A DNA stretch of 11,880 nucleotides from UBA8337 sp965657665 (GTDB lineage: Bacteria; Pseudomonadota; Alphaproteobacteria; RS24): the NCBI GenBank assembly GCA_965657665.1, contig CBFHPF010000040.1, positions 1-11,880 of the forward strand, read 5' to 3'. Below the pieces are notes generated by a model. That model ran no database searches, had not been told where the DNA came from, and was given only the letters and a program-made list of their open reading frames with translations. Positions 1 through 6,611 of this stretch are shown here, one piece after another (the stretch's first letter is position 1; every line of letters begins with the position of its first letter). The position numbers and the translations under genes are program-made.

Positions 1-1
1 C

Positions 2-31
2 AAAAAAACGACTAAGAAAAAGAGTGCTTAA
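2..31 (+). CDS. topA: C-terminal tail of DNA topoisomerase I (partial, left edge)
   Basis: Reading from base 2 gives nine codons, KKTTKKKSA, and a TAA at 29-31. The A of that TAA is also the first base of the rnr ATG at 31, so the two genes overlap by one base (TAATG). Lys/Thr/Ser/Ala-rich tails ending this way are typical of alphaproteobacterial topoisomerase I, and topA commonly sits directly upstream of rnr in that class. What is seen is only a short basic peptide with a stop; the topA identity is inferred from composition and gene order. The other two + frames give no such basic tail: one stops at 13-15 and the other carries on into rnr out of frame. Confidence 0.6.
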   Translation, partial: KKTTKKKSA

Positions 32-2325
32 TGGGTAATCTGCCGACGCGCGATGATGTGTTGAAATTCATCGCCGAAAGCGACGGCAAAGTAGCCAAGC
101 GCGACATTGCCAAAGCCTTCAACATTACAGGCGCGGACCGCATTCCGCTCAAACGCATGTTGCGCGAATTGGCCGCTGAGGGCTTGCTGGATGGCAGTCG
201 CAAAGGCGGCTTGCGCGGTGCCGGTGAACTGCCAAATGTATCTGTGATTGAAATAACCGGCCGCAATAAATACGGCATGCTAACCGCACGCGCCCGCCTT
301 GAGGGTAGCCTGTTGGATGGCGAAGACGACCCGGTTATCGAAATTGACGACAGCGCGCCGCGCAATCGTCGTCACCGCCCCTCGCCGCCCGTATCACCCG
401 GCGATGTGGCTTTGGCGCGGCTGCGCAAACAAAGCAAATATAAATATGTCGCGCGCATCATCCGCAAGCTTGGCGGCGACGGCGGACGCTTATTCGGCGT
501 GGTGCGCGAACAGCCCGACGGTCTTTGGTTGATACCGGCCGACCGCCGCGAACGATATGATTATAAATTGGAAGCCGATACCAAAGCCGCGCATGGCGAT
601 TTATTGGCTTGCGAAAAACTTCCGACCAAACGCATGGGCACCAAAAAAGCCCGCATGGTAGAAAATATCGGTAAGGCTGACGACCCGCACGCCTTCTCAC
701 TCATTGCCATTGCTGAACAAGGTATTCGAGTAGAATTTCCCGATGCCGTCATAGCCGAAGCCGAAGCCGTTGCTGAAGCCGACGGCAAAGGCCGCGATGA
801 CCTAACGGATATTCCGTTCATCACCATTGATCCGGCAGATGCGCGCGACCATGATGACGCGGTATTCGCCGAGCCGGACACTGACCCACAAAACCCTGAT
901 GGACACATTGTCTGGGTGGCTATCGCCGATGTTGCCGCCTATGTGACGCCGCACAGCGAAATGGATAGCGAAGCACGAAAACGCGGCAATTCGGTTTACA
1001 TGCCCGACCGCGTTGTGCCAATGCTGCCGGAGCGACTGTCGACTAATTTATGTTCACTACGCGAAAACGAAGTGCGCCCCGCTTTAGCCGTGCGCATGAC
1101 AATTGACGCGCAAGGGCGCAAACGCAGTCATAAATTTTATCGCGGGCTTATCAATGTCGCTGTCGGTCTCAGCTATGGGCAGGCGCAGCAAGCTTTTGAT
1201 GGCGCGGCAGAAGCCAAGGCCCAGCCGCATGATGCGCGTATTTTGCAGCCTCTTTGGCGCGCTTATCGGGCCATGAAAAAAGCCCGCGAACAGCGCCAAC
1301 CATTGCGCATCAATCGGCCTGAACGCCGCGTTGAAATGAATGATAAAGGGCAAATCACACGCATTTATATGCCGCCGCAATTGGAAGCGCATAAGCTGAT
1401 TGAAGAGATGATGGTGGCGGCCAATGTCTGCGCTGCTGAGACGCTGGAAAAACATCGCCGCACATTGATTTATCGCGTGCACGACACGCCGCCCGATGAA
1501 CGGGTGCGTGCGCTGTCGGATTTTCTGCGCAGCATGAACATCAAACTGAGCCTTGGCCAGACGCTTTTGCCGCAATTATTCAACGGGCTGATGCATCAAG
1601 CCGAAGACAGCCCACATGCGCCCAGCGTGTCTGAGGCCGTGTTGCGCACGCAAGCGCAAGCGGTTTACACCACCGACAATATCGGCCATTTCGGCCTTAA
1701 TCTGGGTCGCTATGCGCATTTTACCTCGCCCATTCGCCGCTATGCCGATTTGACGGTTCATCGCGCATTGATTGCCGCATTGAAGTTTGGACCCGACAGC
1801 AAAAAAGATGGCCAAACAGAAGAGGAAGCCGAGCAGCTCGAAGCGATTGCCGAGGCGATATCGCAAACCGAGCGCAAGGCCATGCTGGCTGAACGGAGCG
1901 CCGGTGAACGCTATATGTCAGCGCATATGTCAGGGCGCATTGGCGAAAGTTTTACGGCGCGTATTTCCGGTGTATCGCGCGCCGGATTGTTTGTCGCGCT
2001 GGATGAAACCGGCGCCGAAGGCATCATCCCGATTTCACGATTAGGGGAAGAGCGGTTTTTCGCCGATGAAAACAATATGTATCTGACCGGCGGCACAACC
2101 GGCCTCACTTTCCGTATCGGCGAAACAGTGGATGTTGAATTGCAAGAAGCCACGCCAATGCAGGGCGGGCTCTTGTTTTCTCTGCTTGATGGTGGCACTT
2201 ATGACGCCAATGCCAAACGCGCATCCGGACGGCGCGGACCACCGCGCCAGAATATCGGGCGCAAGACATCCGGTCGCCCCGCCGGAAAACCAGGGCGACG
2301 CACAAGAGGAAGACGCAGTCGATGA
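31..2325 (+). CDS. rnr: Ribonuclease R (RNB-family 3'-5' exoribonuclease)
   Basis: This 764-residue cytoplasmic enzyme degrades structured RNA processively from the 3' end. An N-terminal winged-helix-like segment (about 1-65) leads into cold-shock OB domains (about 70-235). The RNB catalytic core follows, with a signature at 265-278 whose aspartates D267, D273, D275 and D276 match the metal-binding set of E. coli RNase R in spacing. The core's conserved end, YAHFTSPIRRYADL, lies at 561-574. An S1 domain covers about 637-717, and the last 38 residues form a strongly basic Arg/Lys-rich tail, as is usual for RNase R. Length is normal for the family. The ATG at 31 is the only sensible start, because an in-frame stop lies at 13-15; a purine-rich AAGAAAAAGAG precedes it. 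Its stop shares bases with the next start (ATGA, 2322-2325), suggesting translational coupling. Confidence 0.96.
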   Translation: MGNLPTRDDVLKFIAESDGKVAKRDIAKAFNITGADRIPLKRMLRELAAEGLLDGSRKGGLRGAGELPNVSVIEITGRNKYGMLTARARLEGSLLDGEDDPVIEIDDSAPRNRRHRPSPPVSPGDVALARLRKQSKYKYVARIIRKLGGDGGRLFGVVREQPDGLWLIPADRRERYDYKLEADTKAAHGDLLACEKLPTKRMGTKKARMVENIGKADDPHAFSLIAIAEQGIRVEFPDAVIAEAEAVAEADGKGRDDLTDIPFITIDPADARDHDDAVFAEPDTDPQNPDGHIVWVAIADVAAYVTPHSEMDSEARKRGNSVYMPDRVVPMLPERLSTNLCSLRENEVRPALAVRMTIDAQGRKRSHKFYRGLINVAVGLSYGQAQQAFDGAAEAKAQPHDARILQPLWRAYRAMKKAREQRQPLRINRPERRVEMNDKGQITRIYMPPQLEAHKLIEEMMVAANVCAAETLEKHRRTLIYRVHDTPPDERVRALSDFLRSMNIKLSLGQTLLPQLFNGLMHQAEDSPHAPSVSEAVLRTQAQAVYTTDNIGHFGLNLGRYAHFTSPIRRYADLTVHRALIAALKFGPDSKKDGQTEEEAEQLEAIAEAISQTERKAMLAERSAGERYMSAHMSGRIGESFTARISGVSRAGLFVALDETGAEGIIPISRLGEERFFADENNMYLTGGTTGLTFRIGETVDVELQEATPMQGGLLFSLLDGGTYDANAKRASGRRGPPRQNIGRKTSGRPAGKPGRRTRGRRSR

Positions 2326-2738
2326 GTATCGAAATTTTACTGCAAGAAGAACGCCTGAAACGAAGCGCCATGTGGCGCGGTGCTCGGGGGCGTTGCCCGC
2401 AATGCGGCGAGAAAACTTTATTCGCCAAATATCTTAAAGTGCGCGAGCATTGTGGCTCTTGCGGTTTGCATCTTGGCGGCCATCAAGCAGATGACGCGCC
2501 GCCCTATTTTACTATTTTTATCGTCGGTCACGTTATTGTGCCGGTCGCCCTACTTGTTGAGCGCGCTTATATGCCGCCGCTTTATGTGCATTTTCTGATT
2601 TTTACCGTCTTATCAATTGTTGTCTCCATGGCCTCTTTGCCGATTGTGAAAGGCGCTGTTGTTGGCCTGCAGTGGGCTTTGCGCTTGCACGGCTTTGCAC
2701 CGGAAGACGAACAGGAGGCCACAAATGACACGCCCTAA
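2322..2738 (+). CDS. DUF983 family zinc-finger membrane protein
   Basis: This protein has 138 residues. The N-terminal soluble part carries two CxxC pairs, C25/C28 (CPQC) and C44/C47 (CGSC), which look like a four-cysteine zinc ribbon. Two hydrophobic segments follow, about 62-80 and 88-109, and a short acidic C-terminus. Zinc ribbon plus two membrane helices is the layout of the DUF983 family, whose biochemical role is not established. The start ATG overlaps the rnr stop by 4 nt, and the last 14 nt overlap the NUDIX gene, so it is probably translated as part of the rnr operon. The position between rnr and a NUDIX gene is conserved in Alphaproteobacteria. The family call is firm; function is unknown. 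Confidence 0.88.
   Translation: MSIEILLQEERLKRSAMWRGARGRCPQCGEKTLFAKYLKVREHCGSCGLHLGGHQADDAPPYFTIFIVGHVIVPVALLVERAYMPPLYVHFLIFTVLSIVVSMASLPIVKGAVVGLQWALRLHGFAPEDEQEATNDTP
2713..2718 (+). promoter_or_regulatory. Ribosome binding site AGGAGG deciding the NUDIX start
   Basis: A perfect Shine-Dalgarno AGGAGG lies inside the end of the DUF983 gene, 6 nt before the ATG at 2725. It selects 2725 over the upstream in-frame ATG at 2659, which would add 22 residues read out of frame from DUF983. Confidence 0.8.
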
Positions 2739-3477
2739 ATATGGCATCACCCCGGCAGGACCCGGTGAATATCGCGAAGAAAATGTGCGCGCCGTGCGCC
2801 CGCGCGATGCGGCAACACTGATTGTTGTGCGCCAAGAAAAAGGCAAATCAAAAATTTTGATGGGCAAGCGCGCTGCCAGTCATAAATTCATGCCGAATAA
2901 ATTTGTCTTTCCGGGCGGGCGACTGGATGTCGTGGACCAGCGTTTGGTTGTGCCAAAAGGCCTTAATGCACCGGTAATGAAGCGGCTGCGCAAACAAACC
3001 CAATCGCGGGTGACGGATAATAAGTTGCGTGGTTTGGCACTGGCTGCCATTCGCGAAACCTATGAAGAAACCGGCCTGATTATCGGTCGCCCGACCAAGA
3101 AAAAGCTGACGTCATCGAATAGCGTTTGGCAAAGCTATTTCGACCATGGAGTTGAACAGCCGCTGGAAAAGCTTGATTTCATTTGCCGTGCCGTGACACC
3201 GACCCATCGCACACGCCGTTTCGATACACGCTTTTTTATGGTCTATGATGAATTTATTCATACCGACCCTGAGAGCATGGAAAAAGCCAGTGGCGAATTG
3301 CTTGATTTACATTGGCTGACACTGGCTGACGCACGCAAACTTGACCTGCCCTCCATCACGCGCTCAGTGATTGATATGGTCGAGAACCGCATGAAGCTAG
3401 ACCGCGCCGCGCAAATGAAAGCGCCCGCACCGTATTTTCATATGAAGCACGGCAAATGGGCGATTACCGACCTTTAG
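2725..3477 (+). CDS. NUDIX hydrolase with split Nudix signature (NUDT8/NUDT19-like)
   Basis: This 250-residue protein is likely a cytoplasmic pyrophosphohydrolase acting on a nucleoside-diphosphate-linked substrate. The strand FVFPGGRLD (60-68) and the Nudix helix RETYEETGL (110-118) are both clear, so the metal-binding glutamates E111, E114 and E115 are present. The second Gly of PGG lies 45 residues before the helix Arg, where the canonical box G-x5-E-x7-RE places it 14 before. About 30 residues (roughly 70-100, basic) are therefore inserted into the box. Inserted boxes of this kind occur in NUDT19-like CoA diphosphatases, so a CoA or acyl-CoA substrate is a guess. The start is fixed by a perfect AGGAGG. 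It overlaps DUF983 by 14 nt and is the last gene before the rpmG promoter. Confidence 0.88.
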   Translation: MTRPKYGITPAGPGEYREENVRAVRPRDAATLIVVRQEKGKSKILMGKRAASHKFMPNKFVFPGGRLDVVDQRLVVPKGLNAPVMKRLRKQTQSRVTDNKLRGLALAAIRETYEETGLIIGRPTKKKLTSSNSVWQSYFDHGVEQPLEKLDFICRAVTPTHRTRRFDTRFFMVYDEFIHTDPESMEKASGELLDLHWLTLADARKLDLPSITRSVIDMVENRMKLDRAAQMKAPAPYFHMKHGKWAITDL

Positions 3478-3485
3478 CTTGCCTG

Positions 3486-3513
3486 TTGACATTGCGCCTG
3501 AAATGCCTATTTT
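3486..3513 (+). promoter_or_regulatory. Sigma70-type promoter of rpmG
   Basis: A perfect -35 TTGACA (3486-3491) is followed after 16 bp by TATTTT (3508-3513), which matches four of six -10 bases. It lies just after the NUDIX stop and points at rpmG. Expected transcription start is about 3519-3521, giving a leader of about 38 nt. Confidence 0.6.
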
Positions 3514-3522
3514 CACGGCCAC

Positions 3523-3534
3523 GCGCTAAAGCGC
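3523..3534 (+). promoter_or_regulatory. Small stem-loop at the predicted 5' end of the rpmG mRNA
   Basis: GCGC (3523-3526) and GCGC (3531-3534) pair around a TAAA loop (3527-3530), followed by AAAAAG. If transcription starts near 3520 as the promoter predicts, this hairpin sits almost at the 5' terminus, ahead of the ribosome binding site AAGGAAG (3545-3551). Confidence 0.4.
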
Positions 3535-3557
3535 AAAAAGATTTAAGGAAGTGACCC

Positions 3558-3725
3558 ATGGCCAAACCGACCACAGTCAAAATCAAATTGGAAAGCACGG
3601 CAGGTACCGGCTTTTTCTATGTGACCAAGAAAAACGCTCGCACCATGACCGAAAAAATGGTCGTTAAAAAATACGATCCGGTTGTGCGCAAACACGTTGA
3701 ATTCAAGGAAAACAAAATCAAGTAA
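3558..3725 (+). CDS. rpmG: 50S ribosomal protein L33
   Basis: A 55-residue basic protein of the large ribosomal subunit, located near the E site. The sequence starts MAKPTTVKIKL, has the core TGFFYVTKKNAR and ends with KHVEFKENKIK; both features and length match bacterial L33. It contains no cysteine, so it is the zinc-independent (C-minus) form rather than the four-cysteine form. AAGGAAG at 3545-3551 lies 6 nt before the ATG. A promoter of its own upstream and a strong terminator downstream suggest it can be made as a single-gene transcript, apart from any read-through from the rnr operon. Confidence 0.97.
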   Translation: MAKPTTVKIKLESTAGTGFFYVTKKNARTMTEKMVVKKYDPVVRKHVEFKENKIK

Positions 3726-3749
3726 TTGCACTTAATTTTGTTAACCAAG

Positions 3750-3776
3750 AAGGCACCCTCGGCGGTGCCTTTTTTA
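3750..3776 (+). terminator. Intrinsic terminator after rpmG
   Basis: AAGGCACC (3750-3757) pairs perfectly with GGTGCCTT (3764-3771) around a 6-nt loop CTCGGC, followed by a T run through 3775. The stem can be extended by a few A-T and G-T pairs using the T run. It lies 25 nt after the rpmG stop and is the clearest terminator in the window. Confidence 0.92.
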
Positions 3777-3811
3777 TTGCTCGCGCTTTCAAACGGGCTA
3801 ACTATAAGCAC

Positions 3812-4090
3812 ATGCAACAGGAACAAGCTGAAATTTTGGCGCTGAAAGCCCTCACCTATCTGGCCGGATTGGATGAAATGATGGACAGGTTTTCCGCGCT
3901 TTCCGGCATGGCGGCGGGCGATATTCTCGAGCGCGCCGGAGAGCCGGAAATGCTTGCCGGTATTATGGATTTTTTCCTGACGGACGAAGCCTTGCTGACT
4001 GAATTTTGCGAGGAACATGAAATTGACCCCGAAGATCCGGCCCGCGCCCGCATGGCCTTGCCGGGTGGCGACCTGCCTCACTGGACATAA
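3812..4090 (+). CDS. DUF3572 family small protein
   Basis: A 92-residue acidic protein with no cysteine pair, signal peptide or membrane helix. The repeated pattern of an early ALxxLA segment, an ILERAGEPEMLAGIMDFFLTDEALL core (in three pieces across about 38-62) and a late RMALPGGD (79-86) resembles the DUF3572 family found in Alphaproteobacteria. Its function is unknown; the predicted structure would be mostly helical. It follows the rpmG terminator and precedes the HAD gene by 32 nt in the same direction. The ATG at 3812 has no obvious Shine-Dalgarno; instead a TATAAG (3803-3808) lies 3 nt before it. That could mean a leaderless message, though no good -35 is seen. Confidence 0.8.
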   Translation: MQQEQAEILALKALTYLAGLDEMMDRFSALSGMAAGDILERAGEPEMLAGIMDFFLTDEALLTEFCEEHEIDPEDPARARMALPGGDLPHWT

Positions 4091-4122
4091 TCTGCAGTGG
4101 AATTGAAAAGATAGAGACTTGT

Positions 4123-4782
4123 ATGAGTGATATTGCCCCCGAAATTATGGCGCAGCTTGAAGCGCTGGAGATTGCCCCCGACAAGCCGCTAATCATCAGC
4201 GATGCTGATGAGGTGCTGCTGCAATTCATGCGCCGTGTTGAGCATTACCTCGACAGCATTGGGCTATGGATTGACCTTTCCAGCTTCGCCCTGAGCAGCA
4301 ATATTAAATCGAAGGAAACCAATGAGCCGGTGCAAGTGCCGAGCTTGATTGATGATTTCTTCGCTGCCGAAACAGCCAATATTGAAGCGGCGCCCGGCGC
4401 GGCTGAGACTTTGGCAGCTTTGTCTGAACACGCGCAAATTATGGTGCTGACCAATTTACCGGCTGAGCATAAGCAAGCGCGCATCACCAACCTCAAAGGC
4501 CATGGCATGGATTATCCGGTTGTTGTCAATTCGGGCGTTAAAGGTCCGGCGGTTAAATGGTTGGCTGAAAAAACCACCGCGCCGGTTTTCTTTCTCGACG
4601 ACATACCGCACAATATAAACTCAGTTGCGGAGCATGCGCCCGATGTCACCGCCATTCATTTTATTGCCGATGCCCGTTTGGGCAAACTTATCGGCAAGGC
4701 GGACGGGGCCACCGCACGGATTGATGTTTGGGCCGAGGCACATGACTACATCGCCGGAAAAATCGCCGCCCACAGTGGCTAA
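4123..4782 (+). CDS. HAD-superfamily hydrolase
   Basis: A 219-residue soluble protein, probably a phosphatase; the substrate is unknown. HAD motif I is ISDADEV with nucleophile D27 and general acid D29. Motif II is VLTN with T110. Motif III is a lysine, K140 or K145, in the segment VKGPAVKWL. Motif IV is FFLDDIP with D159 and D160. The roughly 80 residues between motifs I and II would form a helical C1-type cap. All catalytic positions are intact, so it should be active. The start ATG is preceded by a weak purine stretch (AAGATAGAGA, 4108-4117). The final part of the gene overlaps dinB. It forms a run with DUF3572 and dinB, but nothing in the sequence links it to DNA repair. Confidence 0.85.
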   Translation: MSDIAPEIMAQLEALEIAPDKPLIISDADEVLLQFMRRVEHYLDSIGLWIDLSSFALSSNIKSKETNEPVQVPSLIDDFFAAETANIEAAPGAAETLAALSEHAQIMVLTNLPAEHKQARITNLKGHGMDYPVVVNSGVKGPAVKWLAEKTTAPVFFLDDIPHNINSVAEHAPDVTAIHFIADARLGKLIGKADGATARIDVWAEAHDYIAGKIAAHSG

Positions 4783-6058
4783 AAAAGCGGCTGAAACGGG
4801 GCTATGCCGCGATTGCGCGACTTTGTTTGAAGCGCAGCCGGAAACCCGTCGCTGCCCCGCTTGCCTTTCGCCCCGCCTTATTCGTCATAGCGAACTGCCC
4901 GATTTGGGTGTTGCGCATCTTGATTGCGATGCGTTTTATGCCGCCGTTGAAAAGCGCGATAATCCTGAATTGGTTGATAAGCCGGTGATTATCGGTGGCG
5001 GGCGGCGCGGTGTCGTGTCGACTTGCTGCTATGTCGCGCGCATTCATGGTGTGCATTCTGCCATGCCGATGTTTCAAGCAACCAAGGCGTGCCCTGACGC
5101 GGTTATCATCAAGCCTGATATGGAAAAATATGGTCGTGTTGGGCGCGAGGTGCGCACGCTGATGCAAGAACTGACGCCGCTTGTTGAGCCGCTATCGATT
5201 GATGAGGCGTTTATGGATTTGCGCGGCACGGAAAAGCTGCATGGCGGGCCACCGGCGCAAACCCTCATTCGGTTGGTCAATAAAATTGAAAAAGAAATCG
5301 GCATTACCGTTTCCATCGGCCTCAGTCACAATAAGTTTCTCGCCAAGCTGGCCTCTGATTTGAACAAGCCGCGCGGATTTTCAATTATTGGCGCGGCAGA
5401 GACATTGGATTTTCTGGCCACCATGCCGGTCAGTGCCATTTGGGGTGTCGGCAAGGTGATGCAAGCGCGATTGGCGCGCGACGGCATTCGCCATATCGCG
5501 CAATTGCAAACCATGGATGAAGCTGATTTAGCGCGTCGCTATGACAGCACGGGCTTGCGACTGGCCAGATTGGCGCGCGGGCAAGACAGCCGCAAAATCG
5601 CGCCGCCTGCCGCCGCCAAGTCAATTTCCAGCGAAACGACATTTAACGAAGACTTGTCGGATAGTGCCGCCTTGGAAAAACACTTATGGCGTTTAAGCGA
5701 AAAAACCGCCGCGCGGTGCAAAAACAAGGGCGTGGCGGGCAAAACCATTGTGCTGAAAATGAAAGCCGACCGCTTGTCTTCACTGACCCGCAATCGTGCC
5801 CTACCCGACCCGACGCAATTGGCGGATGTGATTTTTGACAGCGCGCGCTACATGATGCGCCAAGTGCTGAGCGAAAAGCCCGGCACAAAATTTCGCCTTA
5901 TCGGGGTTGGTGTCGCCGGATTGGTTGAAGACCGACTGGCCGACCCGCCCGATTTGGCAGACCCCGACAAAGCCAAACGTAAAGCCGCCGAACAAGCGAT
6001 GGACAGCCTGCGCGACAAATTCGGCCAAAGCAGCATCAAAAAAGGACGCGGCCTTTAG
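4742..6058 (+). CDS. dinB: DNA polymerase IV (Y family) with N-terminal zinc ribbon
   Basis: A 438-residue translesion polymerase that copies damaged templates with low fidelity. Residues 20-45 carry CRDC (C22, C25) and CPAC (C38, C41), a probable zinc ribbon absent from E. coli Pol IV but seen in alphaproteobacterial relatives. The palm begins with HLDCDAFYAAVE (59-70), giving metal ligands D61 and D63 and steric-gate Y66. The second acidic motif LSIDEAF lies at 151-157 (D154, E155). A helix-hairpin-helix segment GVGKVMQARLARDGI and a little-finger domain follow. The C-terminus ends with RDKFGQSSIKKGRGL, without an obvious QLxLF clamp motif. I chose ATG 4742, with GAGG at 4735-4738, which overlaps the HAD gene by 41 nt. 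GTG 4775 (427 aa, 8-nt overlap) is the alternative. The frame stays open to 4625, but that part is a shadow of the HAD gene. No GTTC-N7-GTTC LexA box is visible upstream. Confidence 0.94.
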   Translation: MTTSPEKSPPTVAKKAAETGLCRDCATLFEAQPETRRCPACLSPRLIRHSELPDLGVAHLDCDAFYAAVEKRDNPELVDKPVIIGGGRRGVVSTCCYVARIHGVHSAMPMFQATKACPDAVIIKPDMEKYGRVGREVRTLMQELTPLVEPLSIDEAFMDLRGTEKLHGGPPAQTLIRLVNKIEKEIGITVSIGLSHNKFLAKLASDLNKPRGFSIIGAAETLDFLATMPVSAIWGVGKVMQARLARDGIRHIAQLQTMDEADLARRYDSTGLRLARLARGQDSRKIAPPAAAKSISSETTFNEDLSDSAALEKHLWRLSEKTAARCKNKGVAGKTIVLKMKADRLSSLTRNRALPDPTQLADVIFDSARYMMRQVLSEKPGTKFRLIGVGVAGLVEDRLADPPDLADPDKAKRKAAEQAMDSLRDKFGQSSIKKGRGL

Positions 6059-6111
6059 CCAAGCGTCAATCTGCGCTAGGTTTTCATCTTAACCGCCCTA
6101 ATTTCCCAGCT

Positions 6112-6117
6112 AAGAGG
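6112..6117 (+). promoter_or_regulatory. Ribosome binding site of the RidA-family gene
   Basis: AAGAGG lies 2 nt before the ATG at 6120 and 5 nt before a second, adjacent ATG at 6123. The spacing favours 6123 as the working start. Confidence 0.55.
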
Positions 6118-6122
6118 TCATG

Positions 6123-6611
6123 ATGAGCAGCACGATAGAACAAATTCTCGACAATCAGGGGCTGGTGTTACCCAAGCCAAAGGCACCGCTTGGCGCGTAT
6201 GTGCCATATCTGCAAAGCGGGTCTTTGCTGATGATTTCCGGTCAGGGGCCGGTTGCCGCGAGCGGCGCAACCATTACCGGTTGTTTGGGCGAGACCTTGG
6301 ATATTGAAGACGGCAATCGCGCGGCGACTTTATGTGCGCTGAATATTATCGCGCAAATGAGCGTGGCCCTGGATGGTGATTTCGACCGCCTTGTGCGGGT
6401 TGTGCGGCTTAATGGTTTCGTTAATTCAACACCCGCTTTTACCCATCAACCGGCAGTGCTGAACGGCGCATCTGAATTAATGGCTGAATTATTTGGCCCG
6501 CGCGGGGTGCATAGCCGCGTGGCGGTTGGCGTTGCCGCCCTGCCAATGAATTGGGCGGTTGAGATTGATGCGATTATTGAAATAGACGGCACGGCTGCAG
6601 GTGGCGCATGA
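6123..6611 (+). CDS. RidA (YjgF/YER057c/UK114) family protein
   Basis: A 162-residue cytoplasmic protein of the Rid family. Archetypal RidA releases ammonia from reactive enamine/imine intermediates such as 2-aminoacrylate. The segment VHSRVAVGVAALP (129-141) contains R132, which aligns with the substrate-binding Arg105 of E. coli RidA, and E147 follows in AVEIDAI. The core MISGQGPV (37-44) is also typical. It is longer than archetypal RidA (about 130 aa) and fits the longer YjgF-like subgroup of about 155 residues, whose substrate is less certain. It starts the trio with the FemAB-like and HIT genes; its TGA overlaps the next ATG by 4 nt. A start at 6120, one residue longer, is equally possible. 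Confidence 0.88.
   Translation: MSSTIEQILDNQGLVLPKPKAPLGAYVPYLQSGSLLMISGQGPVAASGATITGCLGETLDIEDGNRAATLCALNIIAQMSVALDGDFDRLVRVVRLNGFVNSTPAFTHQPAVLNGASELMAELFGPRGVHSRVAVGVAALPMNWAVEIDAIIEIDGTAAGGA

Noticed and set aside
1084..1575. 163-codon - strand open frame antisense to rnr
   Set aside because: It is covered by the RNase R catalytic domain, and no ribosome binding site or family resemblance is seen.
2659..2724. N-terminal extension of the NUDIX protein to 2659
   Set aside because: The perfect AGGAGG at 2713-2718 points to 2725, and the extension is DUF983 read out of frame.
4625..4741. N-terminal extension of dinB to an ATG at 4625
   Set aside because: The extra 39 residues are the HAD gene read in another frame, and the zinc ribbon start fits 4742 or 4775 better.
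4600..4790. LexA (SOS) box upstream of dinB
   Set aside because: No GTTC-N7-GTTC, the alphaproteobacterial LexA site, could be found. The upstream region is coding sequence of the HAD gene.
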